This document shows positions 50,251 through 61,728 of a stretch of 64,000 nucleotides of DNA, piece by piece. Under the pieces are notes generated by a model. That model was given only the letters and a program-made list of their open reading frames with translations, was not told the DNA's origin and did no database searches. The stretch is from assembly GCF_013373865.1 (NCBI RefSeq), contig NC_050469.1:25036046-25100045 (forward strand). The letters are read 5' to 3'. Origin of the DNA: Monomorium pharaonis (Eukaryota; Arthropoda; Insecta; Hymenoptera; Formicidae). The translations under genes and the position numbers were made by a program. Position 1 is the stretch's first letter, and every line of letters starts with the position of its first letter.

Positions 50251-53200
50251 ATGCGTGGGCTCGTCGGTCGGCACCAAGGTCCCGGGAGAAGTTTGCTGTC
50301 GCTGTCGTTGGCTTATTACTGCCTGCTCGTGCCAGTGTACCACGTGCTCGCCGTGACCAGCGAGCTACCACCAAGGCTCGATTTGCCCGACTATTGTTCG
50401 TGGGACTCGCGCCAGGATGGCGCGCTCACCTGCGTGCATCGTTATACCGGCAACGACTCGCTCAGGACGAACTTTTCTCAAGCCACGAGCGAGTACGTGA
50501 CATCCATGAACATCGTCTGTGAAGACTCGGAACTCGAAGATGACAATGGCGTACTCAGCGTGGACAGTTTCCTTCATCTATGGCGGCTACGGTCGTTGAA
50601 GCTGACCGGATGCAAGTTAGTGCACTGGCCGGCCAAGTTACTCAGCGGTTTACGTGACCTCCGTAATCTAACTGTTAGAACGCTGAACGAACGCAAAACC
50701 AAATACAGTTTAGAGCTGGAAAGCGGCGCTTTCGATAATACGCCGCAGATCGAAAAACTCGATCTATCATGGAATAATATATGGCAAATACCGGATCGTC
50801 TGTTTTGTTTCTTATCAAATTTGGTAACTTTGAACATCTCGTCGAATTCGCTGAAGGATATCACGGAACTTGGATTTCAAGATGTCAATGAAGAGAAAAT
50901 ATCTGAAAAGCATCCAAGACGTCAACTGGAATCCACATCGGCTCCCCTCTCATGTTCCTTGGATGTGCAATCGTTGGACGTGTCGAACAATCAAATCTCC
51001 GTACTGCCAATCAATGGATTCTCATCGTTGAAACGTCTCAGAGTATTGAATTTGTCCAGCAATGCAATCTCCATAGTAGCAGACGAGGCTCTGCACGGAC
51101 TCAGATCCCTCGAGAGTCTTGACCTATCTGGGAACAAAATCGTCGCTTTGCCGACGGCGATGTTCCGGGACGCAACCAAGTCGCTGAAGGAGCTGAGATT
51201 GCAAAACAACTCTATCAGTGCGCTGTCACCCGGTTTGGTGGCCGACATGAATCAACTGGTCGCTCTCGACTTGTCAAGGAACGTCCTAACCAGCATGTGG
51301 TTGAACTCGGGAACATTCTCCGGATTGATACGCCTTGTACTCCTGAACCTATCTCACAATCGGATTACCACGCTAGATCCAGCAATCTTCAAAGATCTCT
51401 ATACTTTACAGATTTTAAATCTCCAATTTAACGAGATAGAATCGATAGCAGCGGACACTTTCTCGCCGATGAGCAATCTACATACCCTGGAATTAGCTCA
51501 CAATCGTTTGACTTATCTTGACGCTTACTCCCTAAACGGATTATTCGCGCTCTCGTTGCTGGCCTTGGACTCTAACTTGCTTGGGGGAATTCATCCGGAC
51601 GCCTTTCGGAACTGCTCGAGCATGCAAGATTTAAACCTGTCCGGCAACAATCTTGACAGCATACCGGTGGCGCTAAAAGACATGAGGATATTGCGGACCC
51701 TCGATCTGGGCGAGAACCAGATCAGAAGCCTGAATAAGCCTGGTTTCCGAGGAATGTCAAGTCTGTATGGGTTAAGAATGATCGGCAACGAGATCACTAA
51801 TGTCACGCAGGAAGATCTCGTAGAATTACCGGCGTTGCAAATCTTAAATCTGGCCAGAAACCGAATTGAATTCATCGAGGACGGTGCGTTTGCTGGCAAT
51901 CCGGCGCTTCAAGCGCTTCGACTGGACTCAAATTTGTTGCAAGACATGTCCGGCATCTTCGCGAGCGCGCCTGGTGTTTTATATTTGAACATGTCTGACA
52001 ACATGATTACGCAGTTTGATTACAGCTACCTGCCTGAGAAATTAAATTGGTTGGATTTACATAGAAATCTTATTGCTGATCTCGGCGTCGCGCCACGAAA
52101 TATGAAATTACAGACGCTCGATGTGTCGTTTAATCGGCTGACGAGGATACATTCTCGATCGATCCCGGATTCCATCGAGCTGCTGTTCGTCAATAATAAC
52201 TTGATATCCTCCGTGGAACCGCAGACATTCTTCGCCAAGACGAATCTCACTCGAGTGGATCTCTACGCGAATCTGATCGTTACGATGAACCTCTCAGCGT
52301 TCCAACTTACCGCGGTGCCATCTAACAGGCAACTTCCGGAGTTCTACATTGGCGGAAATCCCTTTATATGCGACTGCACCACGGAGTGGTTGCAGAGGAT
52401 CAATTCGTTTACGCTGAGACAGCATCCGAGGGTGATGGATCTCGAGTCCGTTTACTGTAGATTACCTTACGATCGTCACAAGTCGTTTATACCGCTGTTG
52501 GAGGCCAAACCCTCGCAATTCTTGTGCACTTACAAGGCGCACTGCTTCGCTCTCTGCCATTGCTGCGACTTCGACGCTTGCGACTGCGAGATGACATGTC
52601 CGACGAATTGCACGTGTTATCACGATGAGTCTTGGTCGGCGAACGTCGTCGACTGTTCCAACTCGGGCTATAAAACTCTGCCGGGTCGTTTACCGATGGA
52701 CGCGACGGAAGTTTATCTCGACGGGAACAATTTTGGGGAACTGAATTCCCATTCGTTCATTGGCCGGAAGAACTTGCAGATCCTTTATGCGAACGACAGT
52801 AACATCATCGCGATCCGCAATCATACTTTCAGTGGTTTGAAGCGACTGCTTGTGTTACATTTGGAAAACAACAAGATAAGCGTACTCAACGGCGTGGAGT
52901 TAATGCCGTTGGAAAATCTGAAGGAGCTCTACCTGCAGAATAATCTGTTGACGTACATTGATAATGGTACGTTTTTACCGCTGCGTCAGCTAGAGGTCTT
53001 GCGTCTGGAGAATAATCGGCTCGGCACTTTCGCCCTCTGGCAATTGGGCCAGAATCCGTATCTAGTCGACATCGGTTTGTCTAGTAATCCGTGGAACTGC
53101 GAGTGCTCGTATCTAGATCGCGTACGGGAGTGGATGTCCCGTAACCGGGCGAAGATCAATGACTGGCGTAGCGTCACCTGTTCTCTCGGCGTGCCCATAA

Positions 53201-53931
53201 CTCTTCCAGCGAACGGATCGGTCATAAATTGCGCGGCATTAACGGGCACGACTTCCGTCGTCGAGACGCATCCGCTGGAGGCTTATCTCCCGTTGCTGCT
53301 GGCCACAGTCGTGCTGATTTTCGCAGCGGTGGCGTTGGTGTGCGGCGCAATCAGACATCGTCGTACTCTGAGAACCTGGGCCGCGAGTAGATGCGGTCTG
53401 CGGGCGTGCTACAAGACCGCAGCCTTCGAGGATCAGGAGAAACCGTTCGACGCCTACATCTCCTATTCTGCGGTCGACGAGGCCTTCGTCTCGACGATTC
53501 TCGTGCCGGGTCTTGAAACTTCGTACAGGCTGTGCTTACACTATCGAGATCTTGGTGCCGGCAGCAACGTCGCCGACGCCGTAGCCGAAGCGGCTGACTC
53601 TTCGAGGCGCACTATTCTCGTATTGTCGAAGAACTTTTTGCATGGCGAGTGGTCCAGGTTCGAATTCAAGGCGGCCCTGAGGGACGCTCTCAAGGGAAAG
53701 GGCCGCTCGGTAATTTTGCTTCTGGTGGGCGGCGTGTGCCCTCGGGATCTCGATGCTGATCTCAAAAAGAGAATTTCGTCGCACACTGTGCTGGTATGGG
53801 GGGACAAGTTGTTCTGGCAAAAGCTGAGGTTTGCCATGCCGGACGTGTCTCCTGTTCCCGTTCCCGTTTTAGAGAGACCCCTACCGTTGCCGCCACCGCC
53901 GCCACCACCGGTGCATCATCAATGGACGTAG
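50251..53931 (+). CDS. Long Toll receptor (Toll-6/-7/-8/-10 class), single-exon coding region
   Basis: A 1226-residue type I membrane receptor. Seen: a hydrophobic signal segment at about residues 15-35; leucine-rich repeats from about 100 to 700; a cysteine-rich C-cap at 703-759 (NPFICDCTTEW); a cysteine cluster at 765-789 (CHCCDFDACDCEMTCPTNC); a second LRR block at about 800-945; a second C-cap at 946-994 (NPWNCEC); a membrane helix at 1013-1034; and a TIR domain at about 1065-1203 with boxes FDAYISYS (1066-1073), YRLCLHYRD (1092-1100) and FWQKLRFAMPDV (1188-1199). The two LRR blocks split by cysteines define the long Tolls, which in flies act at the cell surface in epithelial patterning, cell intercalation and neural wiring, and sometimes in immunity. 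The cysteine cluster and second LRR block read closest to Toll-6, while the end of the TIR reads like Tollo (Toll-8); Toll-10 is also possible, so no symbol is given. The start is the first Met after an in-frame TAG at 50203-50205. The tail after the TIR is only about 25 residues, proline-rich, much shorter than in flies. Confidence 0.97.
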   Translation: MRGLVGRHQGPGRSLLSLSLAYYCLLVPVYHVLAVTSELPPRLDLPDYCSWDSRQDGALTCVHRYTGNDSLRTNFSQATSEYVTSMNIVCEDSELEDDNGVLSVDSFLHLWRLRSLKLTGCKLVHWPAKLLSGLRDLRNLTVRTLNERKTKYSLELESGAFDNTPQIEKLDLSWNNIWQIPDRLFCFLSNLVTLNISSNSLKDITELGFQDVNEEKISEKHPRRQLESTSAPLSCSLDVQSLDVSNNQISVLPINGFSSLKRLRVLNLSSNAISIVADEALHGLRSLESLDLSGNKIVALPTAMFRDATKSLKELRLQNNSISALSPGLVADMNQLVALDLSRNVLTSMWLNSGTFSGLIRLVLLNLSHNRITTLDPAIFKDLYTLQILNLQFNEIESIAADTFSPMSNLHTLELAHNRLTYLDAYSLNGLFALSLLALDSNLLGGIHPDAFRNCSSMQDLNLSGNNLDSIPVALKDMRILRTLDLGENQIRSLNKPGFRGMSSLYGLRMIGNEITNVTQEDLVELPALQILNLARNRIEFIEDGAFAGNPALQALRLDSNLLQDMSGIFASAPGVLYLNMSDNMITQFDYSYLPEKLNWLDLHRNLIADLGVAPRNMKLQTLDVSFNRLTRIHSRSIPDSIELLFVNNNLISSVEPQTFFAKTNLTRVDLYANLIVTMNLSAFQLTAVPSNRQLPEFYIGGNPFICDCTTEWLQRINSFTLRQHPRVMDLESVYCRLPYDRHKSFIPLLEAKPSQFLCTYKAHCFALCHCCDFDACDCEMTCPTNCTCYHDESWSANVVDCSNSGYKTLPGRLPMDATEVYLDGNNFGELNSHSFIGRKNLQILYANDSNIIAIRNHTFSGLKRLLVLHLENNKISVLNGVELMPLENLKELYLQNNLLTYIDNGTFLPLRQLEVLRLENNRLGTFALWQLGQNPYLVDIGLSSNPWNCECSYLDRVREWMSRNRAKINDWRSVTCSLGVPITLPANGSVINCAALTGTTSVVETHPLEAYLPLLLATVVLIFAAVALVCGAIRHRRTLRTWAASRCGLRACYKTAAFEDQEKPFDAYISYSAVDEAFVSTILVPGLETSYRLCLHYRDLGAGSNVADAVAEAADSSRRTILVLSKNFLHGEWSRFEFKAALRDALKGKGRSVILLLVGGVCPRDLDADLKKRISSHTVLVWGDKLFWQKLRFAMPDVSPVPVPVLERPLPLPPPPPPPVHHQWT

Positions 53932-53946
53932 AGCTGCCGTTATTTA

Positions 53947-53953
53947 GGTAAGA
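53947..53953 (+). other. Strong splice-donor match just after the Toll stop codon
   Basis: G/GTAAGA with the exon-side context TATTTAG lies 16-17 nt beyond the TAG stop. If used, it would start a 3' UTR intron, with the polyadenylation signal at 54152 serving an unspliced short form. No partner acceptor was identified. Confidence 0.25.
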
Positions 53954-54151
53954 AAGAAAAAAATGTTCTTTCATTCCTAGAATAGCCACGCGTTAATGTC
54001 TGTCGTAAAACCGCGTTTGCTTTATAATTTTGCACATTCTTTCGTTTTCTGATATTAAGTTATTTATATCAGAAAAAAAACACAATATCTTGAAAAGTAT
54101 TTTGTAATATTAAATTTCATGTGTAATTGAGGCAGGATTTTATCAGGATTT

Positions 54152-54157
54152 AATAAA
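54152..54157 (+). terminator. Polyadenylation signal for the Toll transcript
   Basis: AATAAA about 220 bp after the receptor stop codon, followed 20-40 bp later by a GU-rich stretch (GTGTAGAAATGGTGGTTTT). This is the usual arrangement for animal 3' end formation and predicts cleavage near 54170-54175 and a short 3' UTR. Confidence 0.6.
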
Positions 54158-56639
54158 GAACAGGCTCGATATTACAAGTGTAGAAATGGTGGTTTTACAA
54201 TAATTTTGAATTGATCTCCCATATAGTACACATATCTCATGGATATTTGCATATGAATACCTATTTCATATCGTTCAGCAGATTTCGAAATATCTGATGT
54301 AGTGCTATTATTGTTTATTAGCGCATGAAAAAACTTTTGTAATATTATTTAAAAAAAGTAATAATGTTTTGTGATGTAGAAACGGAATTAAATTATTTAT
54401 TTATTTATTTCATTTATTTCAATGACGTAATCTCTATCTGGGAGAAAAACAAATATGACATAATCGAAATGCGTCATATAATATTTTTGTTATTTCTCTT
54501 AAGTGATTTTCCCCTGAATCAATAATAACAATTATTTGTAATTATATCTGTGATCGAATCAGGTGATATGATGTTCATAATTGTAAATTACGAATGTATA
54601 TTTTGGATTTTTAGTTACTATCTAGAATTCTAGAATTTTTGCATAACAAATTATACCCTATCATTTAGATACGATAAATCTTTAATTACTGCAATTCTAG
54701 AATGTACGCGCGCAGTATATAATATAAATTTAAATATGCGCGAATCTCACAATTTCTGATACAACGCATGAGAGCAAGTATTATCTTCCTTAGCAATAAT
54801 CTTTCTCGATGAAAGATCGTGTACATAACGCGCCTTTGTATCCTAAAATGGGAGTAATGTTGCTTCCGGTTGCTGAATACTTATGATGGAAAGTTGGCTA
54901 AGTACAAAGTCGTTCGTTGTTAACCCAATAGAATTCATAATCGATGTTCGCGTGCCCATAAAAGCGCCGAGCAGCGCGCGTGGTACGTATATAATGGTAA
55001 CGGTTCAAATTATATATAATTCCTAAACGACAGGCTAACGAGAGGCGGCGGTAGTCGTGCCATTGAACGCTCTTCTACTCGACCTGTAGCCCATTTAACG
55101 GCGACACATTTCGCGCTATTGTGATCGGGGGCATGAATGAGGTCATCTTTCGGCGGTCGGTTTTGCGCGAACATATGGGGGAAATATACGAAAAGTCGCA
55201 TTAAATCCATCGTTACATATCCGCCAGCGGCCAGGGAACTAGGAAAGTCCATCAATCGTCCGGACCATTTGTGCTCTCATAACTATTCTCACTCAATTAG
55301 CGATTAAGTTTGCTTTGTTCGAATCCAATCCCCTGTCGGAAGCAGGGGAGACCGTAAACTCGCCAATCGTTCATTCTTAAATGTCGATTTCGCAATCAAT
55401 TTGACGAAGATTTCTGCGTGTATAATACGATTGACACAATTTTCGTAATGAATTTATTTGTATTCTCATACTATTAGTATAAATAGCATCAATGACTGAT
55501 AATCACATTATATAATAAATTTATTTGATTATAATATTCTGTCGACAATCTTAATCTTGTTTTATCAAATAAGTCTCTAATCAAAGAAGTTTCTAAATTA
55601 TGTGGATGTGATAATAAAATTGCAGAATTATTTTTAAGAAAGTAAAATATATAACCAAAGAATAACACAGACTTAATGTCGACAAACTGGCAAATTCTTT
55701 ATTCAATATCCAATTACGACGTTTTGACTATGGGATTTGGTCCTTTTTAAGTGCGGATTACAAATGTATTATTATTCGCGAGACAACTATTGACAATTTT
55801 CGTAGCAGCAAATTCATAAACGCGTTGTGTCTCATTGTCAATCAAAAACTCGGAATAATGTCTTAGTCAGAATGATTTAAACCGGAGACGTCACAAAAAC
55901 AATTAAATCTTTCGTCAAGTGCGTGTAAGAGCCACAAGGAGACTCAAAATATATAAATGTAATTCTACGAATTTATGAAAGAGTTATTTAATAAGCTTTG
56001 CTTTCGTACAATTGGAATTGCTAGATTAAACTAAAAAATCCTTGTAAAGTTTTGCTATGTTCTTTTGAAATAATACTTTAAATTATATTTGTAAGAAATA
56101 AGATCAATATGTTGGACACAATACTGATTTTGACATAGTTAAAGAAAAGATCACGTTACGTGTGTTGTAAAAATATAAAAGTTTTATTCTTCTTGGAAGA
56201 GTCTAAAAGAGTATAAAGTTTAAAGTATATAAAGTTTTAGTTTAAAAATATAGATTTCATGTTTAGAAAACATTGCACAATAAAATCTCATCTATAACTT
56301 GTTATTGTCAACTATTCTATACTGCTGTAAAACAAGTGTTGCAAAATTTCTTAATATATTTCAATTTTTTAAATTTTAATAGCAGTAGTATTATTTATCA
56401 TGATTTATAGATTAAAAAATAAAGATGTGGCAAATATATATGTCATTGCGCTTGTATTTGCTTTGTAACAAGTATACCTAGTGTATTTATCATTTCATTT
56501 CATGAATTTGCTACAATAATTAGTTACAATAATAGCAAACAGTAAATACGCATTTACAGGAATTAAAATCGGAAACTGGCTCTATCAGAGAGTCTATCTA
56601 TAATACATCTATGAAGTTAAATATATCAAAAGACTGTGA

Positions 56640-56672
56640 CTCTCTCTCTCTCTTTCTCTCACTCTCTCTCTC
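56640..56672 (+). repeat. (CT)n microsatellite
   Basis: 33 bp of CT with TTT and CAC interruptions. A similar tract lies at 57472-57506. Confidence 0.92.
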
Positions 56673-59110
56673 ATTGCCAGTTAAATATTTAAACAAAAAA
56701 TATTTTTAATGATATTTTTGCAACAAAATATTTCGTCTTTATTAGCAATGACAAAATCTCTTTATCAATTTTATTTAATTTAATATGATAATTAAATTAG
56801 ATTATAATAAATTATATTCTACATTTTATTCTCTCTTTGTTTTCGTGCATTCTCTGAAAGGAAATTTTCACCACAATCGTTTAGTGGTTATAATGTATAT
56901 AATTGTCTAAAATAACTCATTATTGCACATTTAACAGCGATTTTATTTCACATCCTGCTCTCCCGTATCAGGAAATGACGAGTAATTTCGTGATCCGCCT
57001 GTTCGTCCGCCCAACTCGTGCCTTTGTAATCACCAGCCGAATAGAATTATCTCTGTCGCGCAGATCGGCAACGTGGAAAAGGGAGGCCGAATGCGACGGA
57101 CGTTACATTAAAGCCAACGCGACGCGCGGGAAAATTAGGAAAGTCAATTGATCGTCCGATTCCCCGCAATCCCGCAACAATGCCTTCCTGCCCCGGCCAC
57201 AGACTGCCAGACAGGCCCTCGATTTTCTTTGTATTAAGTGACCGGCCATTCGCCACGTTAACTTTCCGCGACACGCTTCAGTTTCAGCTGTTACCCCGAG
57301 AGGTCCGCGCGAAATGGTGGTCATGGTGCTCGAAAGGGCGAGCTGAAAATACGAGGGGCTGGGGGAAAGTCCGAAAGGTCCCTTTTTACCCCATAAACTT
57401 CCAGGTTAGCGCCTGCGTGGTCGACACTTCCATTAAAAGCTAAGCCGCCGATAAGCTGCATCGATACCAGTTCTCTCTCTCTCTCTCCCTCTTTCTCTCT
57501 CTCTTCAGCGGGATTACGTAAAGAAGTTATTTAGCCAATGCTTATTGTCACGTTAGCTCACGAGCTCGTCTATTCTCATAGTAGTGTACCGCAGCCATTC
57601 GCTTCCTGCCGAATGAACCGCAAATGGATACGATTTGCGAAATCTCGAGACGCTTGCGCGGAGAACGCTGGTCGCATTCGCCGGCGTTCACGAAGAGAAA
57701 CGATCTCGCGTTTTTTATCGTGATTTATTGTGTCCCATACGCCTACTGTTAAGGGCGGGATTTCGTTGTCAGTTTCGGTTTCGAGTATGATGTACGACAT
57801 CGCGGCTGGAAACAACTTTTTATCGATTGAAGCTATCATACGATAGTTCGTAACGAGCGTTTAAACGCCCGTCGCGCGGCAATTCGATGTCGGTGCGCCT
57901 CGTCGTCGAATTCGGCCCCTTTCCTCGACTTCGGGCGGAAACTTACGGTCATGTAGAATAGGACTCGTTAAGGGTAGTTCCTCGTATTTTCGGCGATGGG
58001 ATTTCCGAACGTTCGCGATCTTTTCCCCCTCGTGCGAGCCTTCGGGGGAAACCATTTAACTGCTCGTCGCGCGATAACGTCATCGTGAGGGCGGAGCTTT
58101 TCAATCTTCTTAGAGGGGGGAAAAAAAAAGCGGTCGGACGGTCGCAAAGTAAAACGCCTTAATAGAACTCCCGTCGACGGAAGAACGTACTCGAAATGTC
58201 TACGAAAGGGCAGGTGGAATCTTCGATCGTAGGTATACCTGCCTGCGCCGTTCGTTCTGTACCTGACAAGGGCGCGCCCGAGTCCAGAAGACAAATGGGT
58301 TCGCTGTCGACCTTGCATACTCTCTTGGAGAAAAGGAACAAGAAATTGAAAAGTGATTTGTATACTAATTCGTTTCTCTCGCACGCTCGTAGGTGGGCGA
58401 GCACATTTCGGGCGTTCTAGACGGCGTACCTTCGGCGCGAGGTGGCCGTTCATTATGCTCTCCATGTTTTAGTCATATTAAGAAAACAAGTGTAGCCGAG
58501 ATACACTCCCAACTTCTATCTAAGCGCGCATCTCCCATGCACGAGACTTCGTTTAGAATTGCGGAAGTGAAAGAGTTCTGCAGCAGTATCTTGAATAATT
58601 TTAGATTATTATGGATCCATCGTGAGAAACATGTTACTTCAATATAGCATATGTTAAGTTATCTTATTTAAACCGTTGCTTGGGAAAATCGGCAAACCTA
58701 CGTGTCACGCTTAATGCTGCCGGTGCGCTAATTTCGCGCTGATTTTTGCGACAACACGATCTCCACGCTTCGTTACATGCCTCATCCGAAATAGATGCTC
58801 GCATGCATGATCTAATGGATTACGTGTCTGAAAGTCATGCATCGTGAAAGGAAATAAGAGTGACGCGGGTCTGCTCTCGAGTAGTTGAGCGCGCAAGTTT
58901 TTCGTACGTGCGATGCAGGTAAATAAGCGTGAGCTAGACCGGTAATCGATGCTCAGGAATTCCTGCGAGAAAATGTATCGCGAGAAACGACGAGACGACG
59001 GGAATGGCCGAACAGACGCCAACTTTCTTAATTATTAGTTCATAATTACGCCCGGGAGTTAGTTGTAATATCGCGAGCTCGGTATATATATATTTTTTTC
59101 TCTTTATATA

Positions 59111-59132
59111 TGTATGTGTGTGTGTGTGTGTA
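59111..59132 (+). repeat. (TG)n microsatellite
   Basis: About nine TG units after TATATATG. Confidence 0.92.
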
Positions 59133-60292
59133 TTTTTTTCTTTGTTTAGATTGATTACTTATTCGTGCGCGTCTGAAAGCATCGCGCCTCCAAATTAATT
59201 ACACTAGATGCTACGTCTTTAGTATATCTTCGCTCATTATAATTTTCTACACGTTGTACAAACTGCGCGATAAACTTTATGGCACGTATTACGAGGAAGA
59301 TTATATCTGAGCGTCAATTATGAACGCGTTGAAAAAGAGTTGCATCGTTAATCAAATTGCGAAGATAACAGCAGCTTATACCAAACAGAAGAAATCGAAA
59401 GAAATATCGATTAACGAAACGAGATGCCTCTGAAAATTAAGAATATGGCATATTCTTGCTGAGATATTAGCGAAAATTCTATGTCGACGAAAGTATAATG
59501 AAGTAGCAAGTTATCTCACAGTTCCGTCTCGAGTTATCTGTATTAATATTACTCGACTTTGAGTTAAAAATATTCACAAATTTATTCACATTATATCATC
59601 GCTATTCGTTTTATTTCTATCATTACTAATTAGATTTATTAGTATTACAGATAAATAGATTACAAATGAAGATTTATTATAATAATTGTCCTCCACTTAT
59701 ATTAAACTCCAAACCAGTTATTAAATTGCTTGCATTAATTAAATTTTAATTAAAAAATTAAAGATAGAGTTTTTAGTATTTGAAAAATTACGCATCAAAT
59801 ACTTCCATTTAATTTCCATTTCATATTCAATTTTTTCATATTCAATTTGCAAATATATTTGATAACGGCAGATTACGACAGCATGATGTAAAATATGAAA
59901 TAACTTATTATTAAAAACTTGCATTTTTTAAATTTAATGCTTTTAATGGAACCTGTGTGTAGATAAAAAAATTCATGTATTCTTTTGTTCCATCTGCGCA
60001 TAAAAAAATTAAAATTACCTAAAAATCTGAAATTTTAATTGTCTTCTCAGCATTTAGCGCGTTTCAGTACCAAAATTAATTTTCTAAGTTAATAAAAAAT
60101 TTAAGATTGAATTTAATTAAAAAAAATTTATGTTTGCCAATTTAATTTAAAAGATGAGGGTTTATTAATGTTAACGGCATTTATTTCGTTAACTTTTAGG
60201 AACAACTGAATTTCAATAGAAGATGTTAAATGTCAATATTATTGTAAAACTATTGTTATAAAACTAGAGACGTTTTAGCGACAGAATGCATT

Positions 60293-61120
60293 TCATTGCA
60301 GACAATGTTCGTTTACGCGTACGTGCTTCGCGAAAGAATCGATTCTCACGGACACGGAAAGTCGTATACGCGTATAGTCACGTCTCAGCATATGAGTCAA
60401 TGATCCGGAAGACTTGTCCCCGGTGATTTCCGAAAGAACGACTGACGAGGGACGACGAGGGTTTTCGCGTATCGACGCGACTATGGTATTACATTTCCGA
60501 GATTGGCATATCGCTCGCCAATACACCGCGGATACATTGCCTGTCCTCATCTCCGTTGTCGTCGTTGTCGTCGTCGTTGCCATCGTCGTAGCCGGCAAAA
60601 TGCACCTCGGAAGCATCCTTGAGCCCTCTTGCCCTTTCATTGTCGGTTCGACGCGCGGTGTTTTACGGCAATGCTTCTCCGTCCTTCCGCCAATGCATTC
60701 CGAATTGTACACTCCGCTGTCGTATACCTTCGGGAGATCCCATTCTCTCCCCGGCTGTTCGCCATTGTACCGCCTGCCTTTAGTGCGGGCTACCGTCGGA
60801 AGCCGGTGGAAATGTAACTCGTGATGCCCGCACACGAAACGAGTCAAATAAGCCGGCGACGAGTGCACCTTCTTCACAATACCCGGGCGAAACTCCCGAG
60901 AGCGTTCGACATTGACGTTTCGAGCGACGGGACCGCTCGTAAAAGTGCAGCACGCATTCGGAAGATCGGTTCCGGCTTTTACGTTTTCGGTGACAGACGA
61001 AATGCGCGTCATTGGCATGCAACCGGATGAGCCGTCGCCGTGGAATGGATAAGTAATGATCGGGTTCGTCGATGAATGAAGAATGGATAAGTAATGGTCG
61101 AATCTTCGAGACTTACGCAC
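60293..61120 (-). CDS. Long unidentified open frame, 275 codons
   Basis: The second-longest open frame in the window. It contains a run of eight threonines produced by a GTC/ACG-type triplet repeat near 60554-60590, and scattered cysteines and arginines, but no signal peptide, membrane segment or domain that I recognise. It lies in a locally GC-rich island where stops are rarer, so it may be fortuitous. Kept because of its length alone. Confidence 0.12.
   Translation of the reverse strand: MRKSRRFDHYLSILHSSTNPIITYPFHGDGSSGCMPMTRISSVTENVKAGTDLPNACCTFTSGPVARNVNVERSREFRPGIVKKVHSSPAYLTRFVCGHHELHFHRLPTVARTKGRRYNGEQPGREWDLPKVYDSGVYNSECIGGRTEKHCRKTPRVEPTMKGQEGSRMLPRCILPATTMATTTTTTTTEMRTGNVSAVYWRAICQSRKCNTIVASIRENPRRPSSVVLSEITGDKSSGSLTHMLRRDYTRIRLSVSVRIDSFAKHVRVNEHCLQ
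60554..60590 (+). repeat. (GTC/GTT)n triplet repeat
   Basis: A triplet tract of GTC, GTT and ATC units. On the minus strand it gives the threonine run in the 275-codon frame. Confidence 0.88.
61043..61099 (+). repeat. Short direct repeat, 38-bp spacing
   Basis: GAATGGATAAGTAATG followed by R-TCG occurs at 61043 and again at 61081. Confidence 0.8.
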
Positions 61121-61258
61121 AAAGTATCATTTCAATTTATATAATATTCTGAGCCGTGAAACAGCATTTTATTCTACATCACTTAAATATATTTAAATCT
61201 AAGAAATCTTTAAAGTGTTTGTTTTTCAATTACGATTATTATGAGATTGTTCATAATC

Positions 61259-61328
61259 AGAACTCACCTACCAAATTAGTACTTGAAGTCATTAGAACTC
61301 ACTTAAGAAATTAATACTTGACTTATTT
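61259..61328 (+). repeat. Two-copy 35-bp imperfect tandem repeat
   Basis: AGAACTCAC...AAATTARTACTTGA occurs twice with 35-bp spacing. Confidence 0.75.
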
Positions 61329-61707
61329 CGCCTCCAGCATCTTGTCTTGTTACACAGTTTAAAAACTAAAGGTATCTAGATATTTTATTCAAGAAAAGAG
61401 CGTGACTGTTAATTTAGGCGAGAAATCTGTTAAAGACGAAATCGGAGATGTCGAAATAATGTGTGCGTGCCTCGTCTGGGAATGCAAAAGGGAGGGAAGG
61501 CTTAGATAAAAACCGGAAATTGACGGCTATAACGTCTCTAAAACGAGATGCGTGACGGATTCGTCCGTTTTGGAGAGGATGACGTGACGCGCGGAGTTAT
61601 GCGATTTTATGACGGCGGGGCTCGGCTACGCGACTGCTTCTCAGAATCTTCGCTAATCTTATCGAGTGCTGCCGGTGCTGCGGTACGCCCGTAAAACACC
61701 TGCATCC

Positions 61708-61728
61708 GCGCGCGCGCGCGCGCGCGCG
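61708..61728 (+). repeat. (CG)n dinucleotide run
   Basis: About ten alternating CG pairs, a sequence prone to left-handed (Z) DNA. Confidence 0.93.

Noticed and set aside
55315..55345. TTCGAATCC resembling a tRNA T-arm (B box)
   Set aside because: No acceptor stem, anticodon arm or A box at the required spacing. A small CCCCTG/CAGGGG hairpin follows but does not make a tRNA.
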